Shown here piece after piece: positions 1-8,614 of a stretch of DNA of 64,000 nt; position 1 is the first letter of the stretch, and every line of letters starts with the position of its first letter. Below the pieces are notes generated by a model, which was not told the origin of the DNA, searched no databases, and saw only the letters and a list, made by a program, of their open reading frames with translations. A program made the position numbers and the translations under genes. The stretch spans positions 186,001 to 250,000 of the forward strand of contig CAVVSD010000005.1 in the NCBI GenBank assembly GCA_963750895.1, read 5' to 3'. This DNA is from CAVVSD01 sp963750895. Lineage in GTDB: Bacteria; Actinomycetota; Thermoleophilia; Solirubrobacterales; Solirubrobacteraceae.

Positions 1-17
1 CATAGTACGCCCATACC

Positions 18-31
18 TGTATCTTGATACA
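18..31. promoter_or_regulatory. Operator-like inverted repeat upstream of ligM
   Basis: TGTATC-TT-GATACA is a perfect 6-bp inverted repeat in a short A/T-rich patch, 27 bases before the LigM start. Its size and position fit a dimeric repressor site (GntR, TetR or IclR type) overlapping the promoter of the aromatic operon. The regulator itself is not in view, so its identity is unknown. Confidence 0.5.
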
Positions 32-57
32 TAGTCACCGCGAGAGGGGAGCCCACG

Positions 58-1464
58 ATGGCGGCAAAGAACCTGCAGGACGTCCTGGACGCAACGCCGA
101 ACACGGTCGAGCTGCTGCGCAATTCGCAGCTCGGGGCCTACGTGTATCCGGTCGTGCCGTCCGAGTTCTCCAACTGGCGCCGCGAGCAGCGCGCGTGGCG
201 CGAGTCGGCCGTGCTGTTCGACCAGTCGCACCACATGGTCAACCTCTTCATGCGTGGTCCGGGCGCGATCGAGCTGATCTCCGCCACGGCGATCAACAGC
301 GTCGCGAACTTCCCGGTCAACATGGCCAAGCAGTTCGTGCCGACCACGCCGGCGGGCAACGTCATCGGCGACGGCATCCTCTTCCACCTCGACGACGAGG
401 AGTACGTCTACGTCGGCCGCGCGCCCGCGTCGAACTGGCTCGAGTACCAGGCCCAGGCCGGCGGCTACGACGTGCAGCTCGAGAAGGACGACCGCTCCCC
501 CATGCGCCCCATGGGCGAGCAGGTCACCCGCGCGTACTGGCGCTTCCAGATCCAGGGCCCGAACGCCTGGCAGGTCATCGAGGCCCTCAACGGCGGCCCC
601 GTCGAGCAGCTCAAGTTCTTCCGGATGGCCACGATGAACGCGGCCGGCCGTGAGGTGCGCACGCTGCGCCACGGCATGGCGGGCGCGCCCGGTCTCGAGC
701 TGTGGGGCCCCTACGAGAACTACCTCGAGGTCCGCGAGGCGATCCTGAAGGCCGGCGAGCCGTTCGGCATCGTCCCCGTCGGTGCCCGCGCGTACGCGTC
801 GAACACGCTGGAGTCGGGCTGGATCCCCTCGCCGCTGCCCGCCATCTACACGGGCGAGGAGCTGCGCGGCTACCGCGAGTGGCTCCCCGCGCAGGGCTAC
901 GAGGCCACGAACGCGCTCGCCGGGAGCTTCGTCTCCGGCGACATCGAGGACTACTACACGAACCCGTTCGAGCTGGGCTACGGGCACATGGTGAAGTTCG
1001 ACCACGACTTCCACGGGCGCGAGGCGCTCGAGGCTCTGGACCCCGAGCAGCAGCGCAAGAAGGTGACGTTCGCCTGGAACAAGGAGGACCTGGGCGAGAT
1101 CCTGGCCAACACCGCCGACGGCGACGGGTCGGGCTACATGCAGTTCGACATGCCGATCGCCAACTACGGCTCGTCGAGCTTCGACGCCGTGACCGACGGA
1201 GACGGCACGGTCGTCGGCGCCTCGATGTTCGCCGGCTACAGCGCGAACGAGAGCCTCGGCCTCTCGCTGGGCGTCGTCGATCCCGAGGTCCCGATCGGCA
1301 CCGAGCTGACGCTGACCTGGGGCGAGCCGGACGGCGGCACGTCCAAGCCGACGGTCCAGCCGCACGAGCAGAAGCAGGTGCGCGTGATCGTCAGCCCCGT
1401 GCCCTACGCCGAGACGGTCCGCAGCGGGTACGAGGGCGACTGGCGGAAGGTCGGCCAGGCCTGA
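58..1464 (+). CDS. ligM: Tetrahydrofolate-dependent aromatic O-demethylase, LigM/DesA type
   Basis: A 468-residue GcvT-fold aminomethyltransferase-family protein, close to the 471 residues of Sphingobium LigM. It matches the LigM/DesA subgroup (vanillate, 3-O-methylgallate or syringate demethylases) along its whole length, including the SHHMVNLF segment near residues 57-64 and the tyrosine-rich N-terminus. The family moves the aryl O-methyl group to tetrahydrofolate, giving 5-methyl-THF and a catecholic product. ATG follows AGGGGAG. It is the first gene of an operon whose next gene is a MetF-like reductase, the same pairing as in strain SYK-6, which supports C1 recovery. Substrate (vanillate versus methylgallate or syringate) cannot be told from sequence. 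Confidence 0.85.
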   Translation: MAAKNLQDVLDATPNTVELLRNSQLGAYVYPVVPSEFSNWRREQRAWRESAVLFDQSHHMVNLFMRGPGAIELISATAINSVANFPVNMAKQFVPTTPAGNVIGDGILFHLDDEEYVYVGRAPASNWLEYQAQAGGYDVQLEKDDRSPMRPMGEQVTRAYWRFQIQGPNAWQVIEALNGGPVEQLKFFRMATMNAAGREVRTLRHGMAGAPGLELWGPYENYLEVREAILKAGEPFGIVPVGARAYASNTLESGWIPSPLPAIYTGEELRGYREWLPAQGYEATNALAGSFVSGDIEDYYTNPFELGYGHMVKFDHDFHGREALEALDPEQQRKKVTFAWNKEDLGEILANTADGDGSGYMQFDMPIANYGSSSFDAVTDGDGTVVGASMFAGYSANESLGLSLGVVDPEVPIGTELTLTWGEPDGGTSKPTVQPHEQKQVRVIVSPVPYAETVRSGYEGDWRKVGQA

Positions 1465-1469
1465 GCGCC

Positions 1470-2273
1470 ATGCAGCGCTTCGAGATCATGCCCTTCGCGA
1501 AGGGCGAGGCCCAGGCGGCCGAGCTGCCGGGACCGGTGCGCCTCACGGTCACCACCTCGCCCAGGCACGGGGTCGATCACACGCTCGACGTGTCCGAGCG
1601 CCTCCGGGCGCTCGGCCACGGGGTCACGGTGCACCTCGCGGTGCGGATGCTCCGCGACCGGGCGCACCTCGAGTCCGTGCTCGAGCGTGCGTCCGCAGCC
1701 GGGATCGACGACCTGTTCGTCGTCGGCGGCGACGCGGCCGAGCCGGAGGGCCCGTACGCGGAGTCCGGCGACGTGCTGGCGATCCTCGCGGGCCATCCGC
1801 TGCGCCCCGCGCACGTCGGGGTCGGCGCCTACCCGGAGGGCCATCCGCTCATCGACGAGCGGGTGCTCGCCGAGGCGCTGCAGCGCAAGAACGAGCTCGC
1901 GGACTACATGGCGACGCAGCTGTGCTTCGATCCGCAGGTGCTGCTGCGCTGGCTGGAAGGCGTGCGCGCGCAGGGCGTCTCCCTGCCGCTGTACGCCGGC
2001 GTCCCCGGGCCGATCGAGCGCCGGAAGCTGCTGGAGATCTCCACGAAGGTCGGGGTCGGGGCATCGCTGCGGTTCCTGCGCAAGCAGCACGGGATCCTGA
2101 GCCTGCTGAAGCGGCCTGGCCGCGAGGCCGACACGCTGCGCGACGCGCTGGCGCCCCTCGTCGGCGACCGGTCGCTGGGGCTGGCGGGTCTGCATCTCTT
2201 CACGTTCAACGAGCTCGTCGCCACCTGGGAGTGGTCGCAGGAGCTGCCGCCGGCGGATGCGTCGGTGGCCTGA
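1470..2273 (+). CDS. metF: Methylenetetrahydrofolate reductase-like protein
   Basis: A 267-residue TIM-barrel protein of the MTHFR family. It has the conserved IDDLFVVGGD segment and the C-terminal GLHLFTFNEL segment typical of short MTHFRs. ATG lies five bases after the ligM stop, so translation is probably coupled. Next to LigM the expected role is oxidation of 5-methyl-THF back to 5,10-methylene-THF, the reverse of the biosynthetic direction. It is shorter than the roughly 290-300 residues of housekeeping MetF and is probably a pathway-dedicated paralog. Confidence 0.8.
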   Translation: MQRFEIMPFAKGEAQAAELPGPVRLTVTTSPRHGVDHTLDVSERLRALGHGVTVHLAVRMLRDRAHLESVLERASAAGIDDLFVVGGDAAEPEGPYAESGDVLAILAGHPLRPAHVGVGAYPEGHPLIDERVLAEALQRKNELADYMATQLCFDPQVLLRWLEGVRAQGVSLPLYAGVPGPIERRKLLEISTKVGVGASLRFLRKQHGILSLLKRPGREADTLRDALAPLVGDRSLGLAGLHLFTFNELVATWEWSQELPPADASVA

Positions 2274-2283
2274 TGGAGGACAG

Positions 2284-2913
2284 ATGAACGACCAGATGGC
2301 GGAGTTCGCCCGCCTCGGCAGCTCGACCGTGTACGAGGCGGGCGGCCGCGGCGGCTACGTCGACGCGGACCTCATCCGCATCATCCCGGGCAGCCGTGCC
2401 GCCGGCCCGGCCCGCACCGTGGTGTGCGGGCAGGCCGACAACCTCATGGTCCACGCGGCGATGGCGTCCCTGCAGCCGGGCGATGTCCTCGTGCTGACCA
2501 TGCCCGAGCCGCTCCCCCACGCCCTCATCGGCGACCTGCTCGCGACGCAGGCCAAGGTCCACGGCGCGGCCGCGGTCCTCGTCGACGGCGCGGTGCGCGA
2601 CCTCGACGAGCTCGTCGAGCTGGGCCTGCCGATGTGGACGCGCTACGTCCGCGTCCGGGGGCCGGGCAAGGACGTCGTGGGCGCGCTCGACGTCCCCGTC
2701 CTGGTCGGCGGCGCGACGATCAACCCGGGCGACATCCTCGTGCTCGACGGCGACGGCGTCGCCGTGGTCGACCCCGCGCGGGCGGACGAGATCCTCGAGG
2801 CCTCGCAGGCCCGCGAGGCGAAGGAGACGGCGAAGCGGGCGAAGCTCGAAGGGGGCGCGCTCTCCTACGAGATCGACGGCCTGCGCGCCGTGATCGAGGG
2901 AGGCGGGCGATGA
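2284..2913 (+). CDS. RraA-fold aldolase (4-carboxy-4-hydroxy-2-oxoadipate/HMG aldolase type)
   Basis: A 209-residue RraA-like protein with the GQADNLMVH and VDGAVRDLDEL segments of class II HMG/CHA aldolases (LigK/ProA/GalC). These Mg-dependent enzymes split 4-carboxy-4-hydroxy-2-oxoadipate to pyruvate and oxaloacetate, the last step of protocatechuate 4,5-cleavage and gallate degradation. A GGAGG is centred eight bases before ATG. The stop overlaps the next start (ATGA). RNase E inhibitor RraA shares the fold, but the aromatic operon and the retained GAxVDGxxRD motif favour the aldolase. Confidence 0.75.
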   Translation: MNDQMAEFARLGSSTVYEAGGRGGYVDADLIRIIPGSRAAGPARTVVCGQADNLMVHAAMASLQPGDVLVLTMPEPLPHALIGDLLATQAKVHGAAAVLVDGAVRDLDELVELGLPMWTRYVRVRGPGKDVVGALDVPVLVGGATINPGDILVLDGDGVAVVDPARADEILEASQAREAKETAKRAKLEGGALSYEIDGLRAVIEGGGR

Positions 2914-3854
2914 AGGGCCCGGACGTCGCGCACATCAGCCACGTCGAGCTCCTCACGCCGAAGGCCCCGGAGAGCCTGGAGTTCTTCACGAACGTCATGG
3001 GCATGGAGGTCGAGGCGACCGAGGGCGGCTCGGTGTACCTGCGCGGCTGGGGCGACTACCAGCGCTGGACGCTGAAGCTCACGGAGTCCGACACGTCCGG
3101 CCTGGGCGAGATGGCGCTGCGCGCCTGGGACGACGAGGCGCTGCAGCGCCGGGTCGCGCTCATCGAGGCGAGCGGCTACGGCGAGGGCTGGATCGACGGG
3201 GACGTCGGCCACGGCCCCGCCTATCGCTTCCGCGACCCCGACGGCCACACCTACGAGATCTTCCACGAGGTCGAGCGCTACACGCCGCCCGAGCACCTGC
3301 GCCCGTCGCTGAAGAACCAGCCGCAGAAGTACACGGCGCGCGGCGCCGCCATCAAGCGCCTGGACCACGTGAACGTCCTCGCCGCCGACGTGCGGGCCAA
3401 CCGCGAGTTCTGCGTCGACGTCCTCGACTACCGCCTCCACGAGCGCATCGAGTTCGACAACGGCGTCGAGATGGGCGCGTGGATGAGCACGTCCATCGCC
3501 GCGCACGAGCTCATCTACACGAAGGACGCCTACGACATCCGCGGCCGCCTGCACCACGTCGCGTTCTGGGTGGACACGCGCGAGGAGTGCCTGCGCGCGG
3601 CCGACATCTTCCTCGACAACGACATCTTCATCGAGGCGGCGCCGTCCAAGCACGGCGTGGCGCAGGGCTTCTTCCTCTACGGCTACGAGCCTGGGGGCAA
3701 CCGCGTCGAGGTCACGACCGGCGGCTACTTCATGTTCGACCCGGACCCGGAGCCGGTCGTGTGGACCGAGGAGGAGCGCAAGCTCGGGCAGGCCTGGCGG
3801 GTGAAGACGGTCGAGGCGTTCCACACCTACGGGACGCCGCCCGTCGAAGCCTGA
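2910..3854 (+). CDS. Catechol 2,3-dioxygenase (type I extradiol, VOC fold)
   Basis: A 314-residue two-domain VOC protein. It keeps the C23O signature at nearly the residue numbers of XylE/DmpB: Fe ligands His153, His215/216 and Glu267, with active-site His199, His248 and Tyr257. It cleaves a catechol next to one hydroxyl using Fe(II) and O2. The start overlaps the aldolase stop. In this operon it should act on the catechol freed by LigM. Type I enzymes normally prefer non-carboxylated catechols, so a protocatechuate-like substrate is not assured. Confidence 0.85.
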   Translation: MKGPDVAHISHVELLTPKAPESLEFFTNVMGMEVEATEGGSVYLRGWGDYQRWTLKLTESDTSGLGEMALRAWDDEALQRRVALIEASGYGEGWIDGDVGHGPAYRFRDPDGHTYEIFHEVERYTPPEHLRPSLKNQPQKYTARGAAIKRLDHVNVLAADVRANREFCVDVLDYRLHERIEFDNGVEMGAWMSTSIAAHELIYTKDAYDIRGRLHHVAFWVDTREECLRAADIFLDNDIFIEAAPSKHGVAQGFFLYGYEPGGNRVEVTTGGYFMFDPDPEPVVWTEEERKLGQAWRVKTVEAFHTYGTPPVEA

Positions 3855-3855
3855 G

Positions 3856-4967
3856 ATGGAGCCGTTCCGGATCGAGGTGCCGGACGCGGCGATCGCCGAC
3901 CTCCGCGAGCGCCTCGGCCACACGCGCTGGCCGCTCGATCCGGCGAGCCTCGGCTGGGACCGCGGCGCGCCGCTGCACCACGTGCGCGCGCTGGCGGAGC
4001 GCTGGCGCGACGGCTACGACTGGCGCACCTGGGAGGCTCGGCTGAACGCCTGGCCACAACTGCTGACGGAGATCGACGGCACGCCGATCCACGCGGCGCA
4101 CGTGCGCTCGCCGGAGCCGGATGCGCTGCCGCTCGTCCTCAGCCACGGCTGGCCGGGGTCGATCGCGGAGTTCCTCGATGTCGTCGGCCCGCTGACGGAC
4201 CCGCGCGCGCACGGTGGCGATCCGGCGGACGCGTTCCACGTCGTGGCACCGTCCCTGCCGGGATTCGGCTTCTCCGGGCCGGCGCCGACGACGGGCTGGG
4301 CGCCGAGGCGGATCGGCGAGGCGTTCGGCGTGCTCATGGAGCGGCTCGGCTACGACCGCTACGGCGCGCAGGGCGGCGACTGGGGGTCGGCGATCTCGCG
4401 CTGGATCGGCGCGACGTACCCGGAGCACGTCGTGGGCGTCCACGTGAACATGCTCTCGGGGGCGCTGCCCAAGGAGGACGACGGGACGCTCAGCGAGGAC
4501 GAGCGCGCGCGGCTCGCGCAGGCGCAGGCGTTCTCGCGCGACGGCTTCGGCTACTACGCGCTGCAGTCGACCCGGCCGCAGACGTTGGCGTACGCGCTGA
4601 CGGACTCGCCCGTGGGCCAGCTCGCGTGGCTGGCGGAGAAGTACGAGGCGTGGACCGACGCGCCGGTCGAGGCCGACGCGGTGCTGACCCAGGCGAGCAT
4701 CTACTGGTTCACGCAGACCGCGGGGTCGTCGGCGCAGATCTACCTCGAGCACGTGCGCGCGGGTGAGCGCGGCGCGCCGATCGAGGTGTCCGTGCCCGTC
4801 GGCGTGGCGGTGTTCCCGCGGGATCTCACGCCGCCGATCCGGCGCTTCGCTCAGGGGCTGAACATCGTGCGGTGGACGGAGATGCCGCGGGGTGGGCACT
4901 TCGCCGCGATGGAGGAGCCGGACTGCTCGTCGACGACGTCAGGGCGTTCTTCCGGCCGCTCCGCTGA
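3856..4967 (+). CDS. Epoxide hydrolase (EPHN family), frame-shifted near its end
   Basis: An alpha/beta-hydrolase with the N-terminal EPHN domain (residues 1-110). It shows the oxyanion motif HGWPG (97-101), nucleophile Asp175 in GGDWGS and catalytic His348 in GGHFAA. It begins one base after the dioxygenase stop. The frame breaks at about 4923: restoring one C after GAC gives the expected tail LLVDDVRAFFRPLR and a stop at 4965-4967 (about 370 residues). Uncorrected, the frame runs on as nonsense. The end overlaps the convergent hydrolase gene by 29 bases. The substrate is probably an aromatic or side-chain epoxide (inference). Confidence 0.8.
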
Positions 4968-5637
4968 GCCAGTCGTGCACGCCGGCCCAGTGGGCCGCCG
5001 CCGGATCGATGAGCTCGAGGTGCGACAGCTCGGGGTGCTCCTGGTACGTGATCGCCGCGCCCGCCGCCCGCGCCGTGGCGACGTAGTCGCGCGCGTGCTC
5101 CACGGGCACGCGGGCGTCGTCGGCTCCGTGCACGACGAGCACCGGGCAGGGCGGCGTCGACGCCAGCGGCGATGCAGCGGCGTAGGCCGCCGGGTCCTCC
5201 TCCGGCGTCCGCTCCATGAAGCCGATGACGGCGTCCTCGCCGATGCCCTCGGCGTAGCCCCGCACGAGGTCGGTGACCGGCGCGAGCGCGACGACGGCGT
5301 CGGCCCGCGCCGCGTGCAGCAGCGCGAGCTGGCCGCCGACCGAGTGGCCGACGATCACGATCGGCCCGGGCACGATCCGGTGAACGAGGTCGAACGCGCT
5401 GCCGGCATCCTCGACCGTCGCGGGCCAGCCGCCGCCGGTCCCGACGCGCCGGTACTCGACGTTCGCGACCGTCCAGCCCCGATCGAGCAGCGGCTCGACG
5501 AGCGGCAGCATGAGGTCGGCCGTGAAGCGCTCCCTCCAGTACCCGCCGTGGACGAGGACGATCGTGCGCGGCTCCGCGCCCCAGACCTCGACGTGCTGCT
5601 GGGGATCGGATCCGTAGCGATGGACGTCGCTATGCAC
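4939..5637 (-). CDS. Alpha/beta hydrolase (BD-FAE/kynurenine-formamidase-like)
   Basis: 232 residues. It has the oxyanion motif HGGYW (30-34), nucleophile Ser99 in GHSVGG, a DDARVP acid segment and a late SHLELI histidine, so the triad is complete. HGGYW and the lack of a lid resemble the BD-FAE/kynurenine formamidase branch. GTG start; the first eight bases overlap the end of the upstream cupin gene, so the two are coupled. No signal peptide. Specific substrate not predictable. Confidence 0.7.
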   Translation of the reverse strand: MHSDVHRYGSDPQQHVEVWGAEPRTIVLVHGGYWRERFTADLMLPLVEPLLDRGWTVANVEYRRVGTGGGWPATVEDAGSAFDLVHRIVPGPIVIVGHSVGGQLALLHAARADAVVALAPVTDLVRGYAEGIGEDAVIGFMERTPEEDPAAYAAASPLASTPPCPVLVVHGADDARVPVEHARDYVATARAAGAAITYQEHPELSHLELIDPAAAHWAGVHDWLSGAAGRTP

Positions 5638-6106
5638 CCTCGACGGACCCCGGCGGGAGGAAGTCGACGTCGTGCTGCGCCGAGAGACGCACGACCTCCT
5701 CGACGTCGTCGAGATCGTGCAGCAGGCGGAAGAGGTTCGCGAGCCTGCCCCCCGGGCTGACCCAGAAGACGGACCTCGCCTCGGCGTCGCTGCGGTTGAA
5801 GTACGCGTGCGGGATGCCGCGCGGCATCCGGACCAGGTCGCCGGGGCCGGCCGTCGTCCACTCCCCGTCGAGGTAGAGCGTGTAGGTCCCCTCGAGGACG
5901 TAGATGAACTCGTCCTGCGTCGGATGGATGTGCGGCGGCACGCCGGTGCCGGCGGGGTCGAGCGACAGCCAGGCGAACATCGAGGCGCTCTGCGCCTTGG
6001 ACAGGTACCTGTGGCCGAGCACGTTCCAGACGTGCCCGTCGTACGCGTCGTCTCCGCGCGTGATGCCCTTGGCGAGCTCGCCCAGCACGATGTCGTCGCT
6101 GCTCAT
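5630..6106 (-). CDS. Cupin-domain protein
   Basis: 158 residues. Motif 1 is PPHIHPTQDEFIYVLEG and motif 2 is GDLVRMPRGIPHAYFN, giving the full His-His-Glu-His metal set, so it should bind a divalent metal. Resembles small cupins linked to quercetinase-like or isomerase functions. ATG at 6106 (MSSDDIVLG). The promoter faces the divergent DUF5519 gene across an 18-bp inverted repeat. Confidence 0.7.
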   Translation of the reverse strand: MSSDDIVLGELAKGITRGDDAYDGHVWNVLGHRYLSKAQSASMFAWLSLDPAGTGVPPHIHPTQDEFIYVLEGTYTLYLDGEWTTAGPGDLVRMPRGIPHAYFNRSDAEARSVFWVSPGGRLANLFRLLHDLDDVEEVVRLSAQHDVDFLPPGSVEGA

Positions 6107-6142
6107 CGGGTGATGATCCTCCCCTGTCGTCCGATCGCTTGA

Positions 6143-6160
6143 CTTCAACCATAGTTGAAG
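6143..6160. promoter_or_regulatory. Perfect inverted repeat between divergent genes
   Basis: CTTCAAC-CATA-GTTGAAG has perfect 7-bp arms and a 4-base spacer. It sits 37 bases from the cupin start and 16 bases from the DUF5519 start. Arm length, A/T-rich centre and position are typical of MarR or TetR family operators. It probably controls both directions. No such regulator is encoded next to it. Confidence 0.6.
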
Positions 6161-6175
6161 GTGCACCCTGGGCTC

Positions 6176-6511
6176 ATGACAGCAAGCGAGCGCATCACCG
6201 CCGAGGTCACGTCGTGGCCCGGCGTCACCGCGGGCCACGGCTCGCGCGGCGAGTTCGGCTTCGACGTCGGCCGCCGCCAGCTCGGTCACCTGCACGGCGA
6301 CCGGGTCGCGCACTTCGGGTTCCCCAAGGCGATGGGCGCGGAGCTGCGCGCCGCCGGCCGCATCGGCCCCCACCCCGTCATGCCGGACAATCCGGGATGG
6401 GGCGCACGGAAGCTCACGACCGACGCCGACGTGGAGGACGTCATCGCCCTCCTGCGGCTCAACTACGATCGGGTCGTGCTGCGGTACGGCACACCGGTGT
6501 TCAGTGGCTGA
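6176..6511 (+). CDS. DUF5519 (luciferase-domain) protein
   Basis: A 111-residue protein resembling the small DUF5519/luciferase family: GRGEFGFDVGRRQLGHLHGD early, HPVMPDNPGW in the middle. ATG at 6176 is preferred over an upstream TTG that lies inside the inverted repeat. The function of the family is unknown; it is not a bacterial light-emitting luciferase. The NarL regulator starts 31 bases downstream and may be co-transcribed. Confidence 0.6.
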   Translation: MTASERITAEVTSWPGVTAGHGSRGEFGFDVGRRQLGHLHGDRVAHFGFPKAMGAELRAAGRIGPHPVMPDNPGWGARKLTTDADVEDVIALLRLNYDRVVLRYGTPVFSG

Positions 6512-6541
6512 CGCATCCGGGACGGGCGTATGGTCGCCAGC

Positions 6542-7222
6542 ATGGCGATCCGCACCGTCATCGCGGAGGACAACCTGCTCGTGCGGGAGGGAGTGCGGCG
6601 GCTGCTCGACCTCCAGACCGACATCGAGATCGTCGCGGCATGCGGCGATCTCGATGCGCTCCTGGCCGCCGTCGAGCGCGAGCGGCCCGACGTCATCGTG
6701 ACGGACATCCGCATGCCGCCGGGCGGAATCGACGAGGGGCTGCGGGCCGCCGACGCCCTGCGCGACCTCCACCCGGACATCGGCGTGATCGTGCTGAGCC
6801 AGTACGCCGAGCCGGAGTACGCCCTGCGGCTCTTCAACCGAGGATCGGACCGGCGCGCCTACCTCCTGAAGGAGCGCCTGGAGGACGTCGACCAGCTGTG
6901 CGCGGCCATCCACGCAGTCGCCGGTGGCGGTTCGATGGTCGATCCGCTGATCATCGACGTCCTGGTCTCCGGGCGGCTCGGCGGGAGGTCCTCGCCGATC
7001 GACGACCTCACGCCGCGCGAGGGCGACGTGCTGCGTGAGATGGCCGAAGGCAAGAACAACGCGGCGATCGCGTCCACGCTGTTTCTCACGGAGCACTCCG
7101 TGGAGAAGGTGATCCACTCGATCTTCTCCAAGCTCGGGCTCGCCTGGGCGGAGAGCACGCACAAGCGCGTGAAGGCGGTCCTGCTCTACCTCGCGGATCA
7201 GCAGACCGGATCCTCATCGTGA
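6542..7222 (+). CDS. NarL/LuxR-family response regulator
   Basis: 226 residues. Receiver domain 1-125 with acidic pair E9/D10, phosphorylation site Asp55 in VTDIRMPP and the LLKERLEDVDQL switch segment; a GerE/LuxR helix-turn-helix at about 155-215 with LTPREGDVLREMAEG. ATG 6542 gives the canonical MAIRTVIAEDN start; an in-frame ATG lies 12 bases upstream. Its 3' end overlaps the end of the convergent histidine kinase gene by nine bases, so the two are a likely pair. Confidence 0.85.
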   Translation: MAIRTVIAEDNLLVREGVRRLLDLQTDIEIVAACGDLDALLAAVERERPDVIVTDIRMPPGGIDEGLRAADALRDLHPDIGVIVLSQYAEPEYALRLFNRGSDRRAYLLKERLEDVDQLCAAIHAVAGGGSMVDPLIIDVLVSGRLGGRSSPIDDLTPREGDVLREMAEGKNNAAIASTLFLTEHSVEKVIHSIFSKLGLAWAESTHKRVKAVLLYLADQQTGSSS

Positions 7223-8610
7223 GGGGACGAAGCCCGAGATCCGCGTCCCGCGGCCCGGGCAGGATGCGATCGTGAGCGCTCCGCCGACCGCGCCCAGGCG
7301 GTCGGCCATGCCCTGCAGGCCGACCCCGTGGGCGGACGGGCTCGCCGGATCGAAGCCGACGCCGTCGTCGGCGACCTCGAACCGGACGTGCCCGGAGCCA
7401 GCGCTCACGCGCAGTGACGCGCAGGCCGCCCCGCCGGCGTGCTTGGCGGCGTTCTGCAGAGCCTCGAGGCAGCAGAAGTACACGCTGGCCTCGACGTCGG
7501 CGGGGTGGCGCCCCAGCGCCCCGATCTCGAGCCGCACGTCGATCGCCGCGCGGGCGGCAGCCGCCCGCAGCGCCGGTGCCAGCCCGCTGTCGAGCAGCAG
7601 CGGCGGGTAGATCCCGTGCGCGAGCGCCCGGACATCGTCCAGGGTGTCCCGGACATCGCCTCCGAGCTGACTCAGCAGCGCCTGCGAGGCAGCCGGATCC
7701 TGCCGGGCGAGCTCGCGGGCCACGCGGAGGTTGACGGCGAGCGCGATCAGCTGCTGTTGCGCGCCGTCGTGGATGTCACGCTCGATGCGGCGCCGCTCGG
7801 CGTCGGCGGCTGCGACGACGCGGCTGCGTGAGGCGCGAAGCTCCTCGGCCTGCACCCGCAGCTCGTCGAGGGAGGCCTGCAGCGCGGAGTCCAGACGCAG
7901 ATTGCGAAACGCGAGTCCGGCCTGCCGGGCGAGCTCGCCCAGGACGCGCTCGTCCTCCTCGTCGAACGGCTGCGCCGCCCGATGACGCTGCACGACGATC
8001 AGGCCGAGCAGCTCGTCGGCGTTGACGATCGGCGCGACGCGCAGCTCCGCGTGCGCACGCCCCTCGACGAGCACCGGCAACCACACGGCTGCCCACGCCG
8101 CGCCGCAGACACCGGCCCGCACCAGCACGCGATGCTCGCCATCGGTCAGGACGACGTTCGAGCCCGCGGCGGGCGGATCGGAGGCGGCTCGTTCCAGGAG
8201 GCTGTCGCTGGCGATCCACACCTCGGCCGTCTCGAGGCGAAGGGTTCGCCGCAGCGTCTCGGCGAGCTGGAGCAGCAGCTCGTCCAGCGGCAGCGCGAGG
8301 GACAGCCGGGTGCCGAACACCCGCAGCGCCTCCTCGGGAGCCCCGCGCTCCCGACGGACGAGCCGCCTCGCCACGGGCTCGGACCTGGCGCGAAGCGGGA
8401 CCCAGAGCACCGCGGACAGGACCGCTGCCGCCGCGGTCGCCACGAGAAGCGCGACCTGCTGATCGGACGGGACCCGCCCGAGACCGAAGACCACGAGCGC
8501 GAAGGCGCCGGCACGAGCAGGGCGAGCATCGAGAGCAGCAACGCCTCCACGAGCACGCGCCGGGCGACGTGGTGGCGTGCATGCCCTGGTCCGGAGCTCG
8601 TCGGGGTCAC
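7214..8610 (-). CDS. GAF-domain sensor histidine kinase (HisKA_3), frame-shifted near the N-terminus
   Basis: Two N-terminal membrane segments, a GAF-like region, then HisKA_3 with the phospho-acceptor His in ERDIHDGAQQQ, and HATPase with N-box LQNAAKHAGG, DDGVGFDP and GVGLQGMADRL. GTG at 8610 sits four bases after the upstream permease stop. The frame must shift at about 8505, where one base appears lost between LLVPA and FALVVFGLG. An internal GTG at 8494 would give a shorter protein lacking the first helix. Last gene of the ABC operon; probable partner of the convergent regulator. Confidence 0.8.
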
Positions 8611-8614
8611 GTCA

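Noticed and set aside
2865..3923. A 352-codon minus-strand frame opposite the dioxygenase
   Set aside because: Antisense to a gene with all catalytic residues in place; no domain seen.
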